A stretch of 64,000 nt of DNA, from the NCBI GenBank assembly GCA_030248225.1, contig JASANE010016246.1, forward strand, positions 53,621-117,620, read 5' to 3'. A model generated the notes under the pieces. The model was not told where the DNA came from. It saw nothing but the letters and a program-made list of their open reading frames with translations, and did not search any database. This document shows positions 61,745 to 64,000 of this stretch, piece after piece. Each line of letters opens with the position of its first letter. Position 1 is the stretch's first letter. This DNA comes from Trileptium ribeirensis. Its lineage: Eukaryota > Nematoda > Enoplea > Enoplida > Thoracostomopsidae. A program made the position numbers and the translations under genes.

Positions 61745-62145
61745 TATACCTATTCATTGAGTTTCAAGGGTGGTGCGGTCGACGAAGTCGATTTCCAAAA
61801 TGTAGTGCGTTTTCATGTATCTGATTATGTATTGCATGCAGAGGATCAGGAATGGTCTATATATAGGTGTTTCTGAAGGCTCAATACAATTATTTGGGTA
61901 TCTAGGGTAAAGTGGTTATATCTCATACCTTTTCATGAGGTTTCTACGGGTTTAGGGTCACTGAACCCGATTTCCAGAATATAGTCTGTCTTTATATTTG
62001 TTTACGTATTGCGCACAGGTCATCGAGAATTCTAGATTTTCCGGCAGGCTGAATAATGGTTTGGTTATCTAGAGATCAGCACAAATACTTATATAATGCG
62101 TTGTGAGTTGTTTTCGTTGGGCTTAGGGTCGACGATGTTTTAGGA
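61745..62145 (+). repeat. Diverged tandem array, about 185-bp unit, 2.2 copies
   Basis: Units begin ATACCT-TTCATGAG at about 61747 and 61927, with a partial third from 62106. Shared blocks are GATTTCCA-AAT-TAGT, TTTACGTATTGC-like, GGCTGAATA-like and TTGG-TATCTAG. It lies just after a block shared with 18567. Confidence 0.7.
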
Positions 62146-62820
62146 TTTTCAATGAGTTCAGGGTTCAACAATCTTAGGGTGGTATACGCATGAAACACGC
62201 TTGTTACATGTTTATTAAACAAAATGATAACTTAAAAATATAGCCACGCTCGCTGTGTTTCACCGCTTGCGGGTTATTAGTACATACTCGACAACATATG
62301 CTGAATCAACTGCTGGACCGGGTTTGACCCCGGCTTAATATTAGGCTTAGTCGAAACCTGTATAAAATGCGAAACTTAGACTAAGTCTTAGGATACCGAT
62401 GCCTGTATGCTTGCGTTTCACTTATCGGGTTACGGTAGTTGCTTTCGCTTTACGCCATTCCGATGCAGCACTAATACCAACCAGAGTCGGTTTATAATTT
62501 TTGCTTTGTCGTGACATACGTTGCATAAGAAATTTTTAGATGAAATTAGTATTCCACGATTTCACGGACTGAGCATGACGCATTCTAAAGAAAGGTAGTA
62601 AACTATATTTTCATCTGTAGAGTTTGGACTTGTAATGCCATGTACTGGTAAAAGAAAGTTTGATTGTGGAATTGCTGTTTTTGCAATGTTTTTCGAAAAC
62701 TACTCAAAACCATATAAAATTCACGATTATTTATATAAAACTAGTGAATAAATATAACAAATTTTTTAGGTATTTGTATTTTGAAACAAAAAGAAATAAT
62801 CAAAAGCGCAATATCATCTA

Positions 62821-63228
62821 ATGTTATCTAAGTTATCTTCAAGTTCTATATTTTCAAGTGCAAACTTTCAGCAAACTGTGTCATCTACGTTGCTGCAAGA
62901 TTTAGTGGATAATGGGATAAATTTAAACGTCTATACACAGGCGCGTAAATTTGTACCACAACGTGGGGTATGGGTCCGACCAGAACTTTTCCATTTAGTG
63001 GTTAAAAAGTGGCGAGGTCGGGTAAACAGTTTAGAAACTGACCACCAAAAACTGGTTGGCTCCAGACCTCCCCCTGACCCGCAGCATGTACGCCAATCTC
63101 CGTACTCTTACTGGTTTCTATGTTTAAATACATTTGTCGACGTTGAAATAGTAAACGTTATCGAATTTATAAACCTCATAATTTGCAAAGTCCTTACGTT
63201 ATGTTCGGATCAAAGATATGCTCCATAA
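62821..63228 (+). other. Unrecognised 135-codon open frame
   Basis: Opens at ATG 62821 and ends at TAA 63226-63228. The first half is Ser-rich and polar, the middle basic, and the last 40 residues hydrophobic. I do not recognise any domain and see no splice sites or codon bias that would confirm it. The surrounding 62146-64000 region otherwise holds only a 21-bp minisatellite. Confidence 0.25.
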
Positions 63229-63597
63229 GGAAGCCACCCAGCTATCAATATACATGAAAGTAACGTATATAAATTCGGCATTCGTAAAGTTTGTATTTCA
63301 AATTATCTTCAGTGATTGCGATCATGACACGACCGTTAACACATTATCACAATAAGTTTTTGAATTAAACCGACAATATTGAAATGTATATGTGCCACAG
63401 TATTGTAATGTATAAAGTATGGTCTTGCTTGAAGTTCCAGATTCAGTACCATGCATGCATAAAGGGGAGAAGGGATTATCCCCCAGCTGAAGGTCGGGCC
63501 CCGATCCCTAGTGGGACGTAGCCCATTCTCTACCCCTGAGGTTCCAGGCCTCCCCCTGAAGGCATGTGGGAAATTTTGACAACAATTGGAAACGCTT

Positions 63598-63652
63598 GCA
63601 AAAATTGGGGCAAAGTTGGCAAAAATTGGGGTAAAGTTGGCAAAAATTTTCA
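63598..63652. repeat. 21-bp minisatellite, about 2.5 copies
   Basis: GCAAAAATTGGGG-AAAGTTG units start at 63598 and 63619, with a partial unit at 63640. Confidence 0.9.
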
Positions 63653-64000
63653 GTTCCAAATACTACCCAACTGGCGACCTACCGACCCACGGTGATCGAC
63701 TGATCTCCCCCAGTGAGGCCAAAGGGCACCGAAGCATCCAATAGCTTTGAGACTTCAAATTTTGCGCATGTATGTTCATAACCGAACGCGAGTAGTTAGT
63801 ATCCTGACGCGGTAACAAGTGGCCGGTCTAATTTCATTTCAATCATATGATATTAATAAAATTACATCATAAAATTACATTAAAAAATAACAATCGTAAA
63901 CAAACTAGTGCCGGTGTTACAAATTGAACCCTGTCTGCACGACTTCGAGCAGATTACGCAAGCTAATTTCAGTTTCGCTATGTGGAACGGACCGTATTCG

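Overview
The window is animal nuclear DNA, most likely from an invertebrate with a large, repeat-rich genome. It holds two phase-0 exons of the COPI coat gene beta-COP split by an intron of about 11.5 kb, an intact single-exon cytohesin (ARF-GEF) gene, and many decayed transposable elements. There are no bacterial operons, rRNA genes, CRISPR arrays or convincing tRNA genes. The cytohesin PH-domain wording looks protostome-like to me, but I cannot name the species.

Layout. Positions 1-5133 are the 3' part of a decayed Ty3/gypsy-type element on the + strand: integrase and a GPY/F module, then a proline-rich tail, an AT-hook-like basic ORF, a NADAR-domain relic and a probable SGNH-hydrolase relic. 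A 1.14-kb non-autonomous hAT element with a perfect 8-bp target-site duplication interrupts it. From 5134 to 16443 there is non-coding DNA with hairpins and small repeats. The penultimate beta-COP exon is 16444-16629 and the last is 28102-28428, with AATAAA at 28451. The intron between them carries tandem arrays, a SINE-like unit, an AT-rich minisatellite and dispersed repeats.

From 28.5 to 36.6 kb lie foldback and long-TIR elements, a pogo/Tigger-like transposase relic, a perfect 2 x 276-bp tandem duplication and a second copy of the first hAT family. From 37940 to 41899 there is an almost complete 3.96-kb hAT element with matching termini and a 6-bp target-site duplication. Its transposase is split by one -1 shift at an A-run, and a 131-bp hAT MITE and a dispersed repeat are nested in it. 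A minus-strand gypsy pol relic follows (42.1-44.4 kb), then cytohesin (45206-46390). After that come a minus-strand non-LTR retrotransposon relic (48.4-50.25 kb), a minus-strand hAT relic (52.3-54.1 kb) and a 5'-truncated L2/CR1-like LINE with its 3' (ATT)n end (54.25-56.84 kb). The last 7 kb are hairpin- and repeat-rich without a recognised gene.

The two host genes belong to one pathway: cytohesins load GTP on ARF GTPases, and beta-COP is part of the coat that ARF1-GTP recruits. The link may be chance. The most unusual feature is the gypsy-type element carrying NADAR and SGNH-like domains downstream of its integrase. All domain calls come from reading translations by eye; no database search was run.
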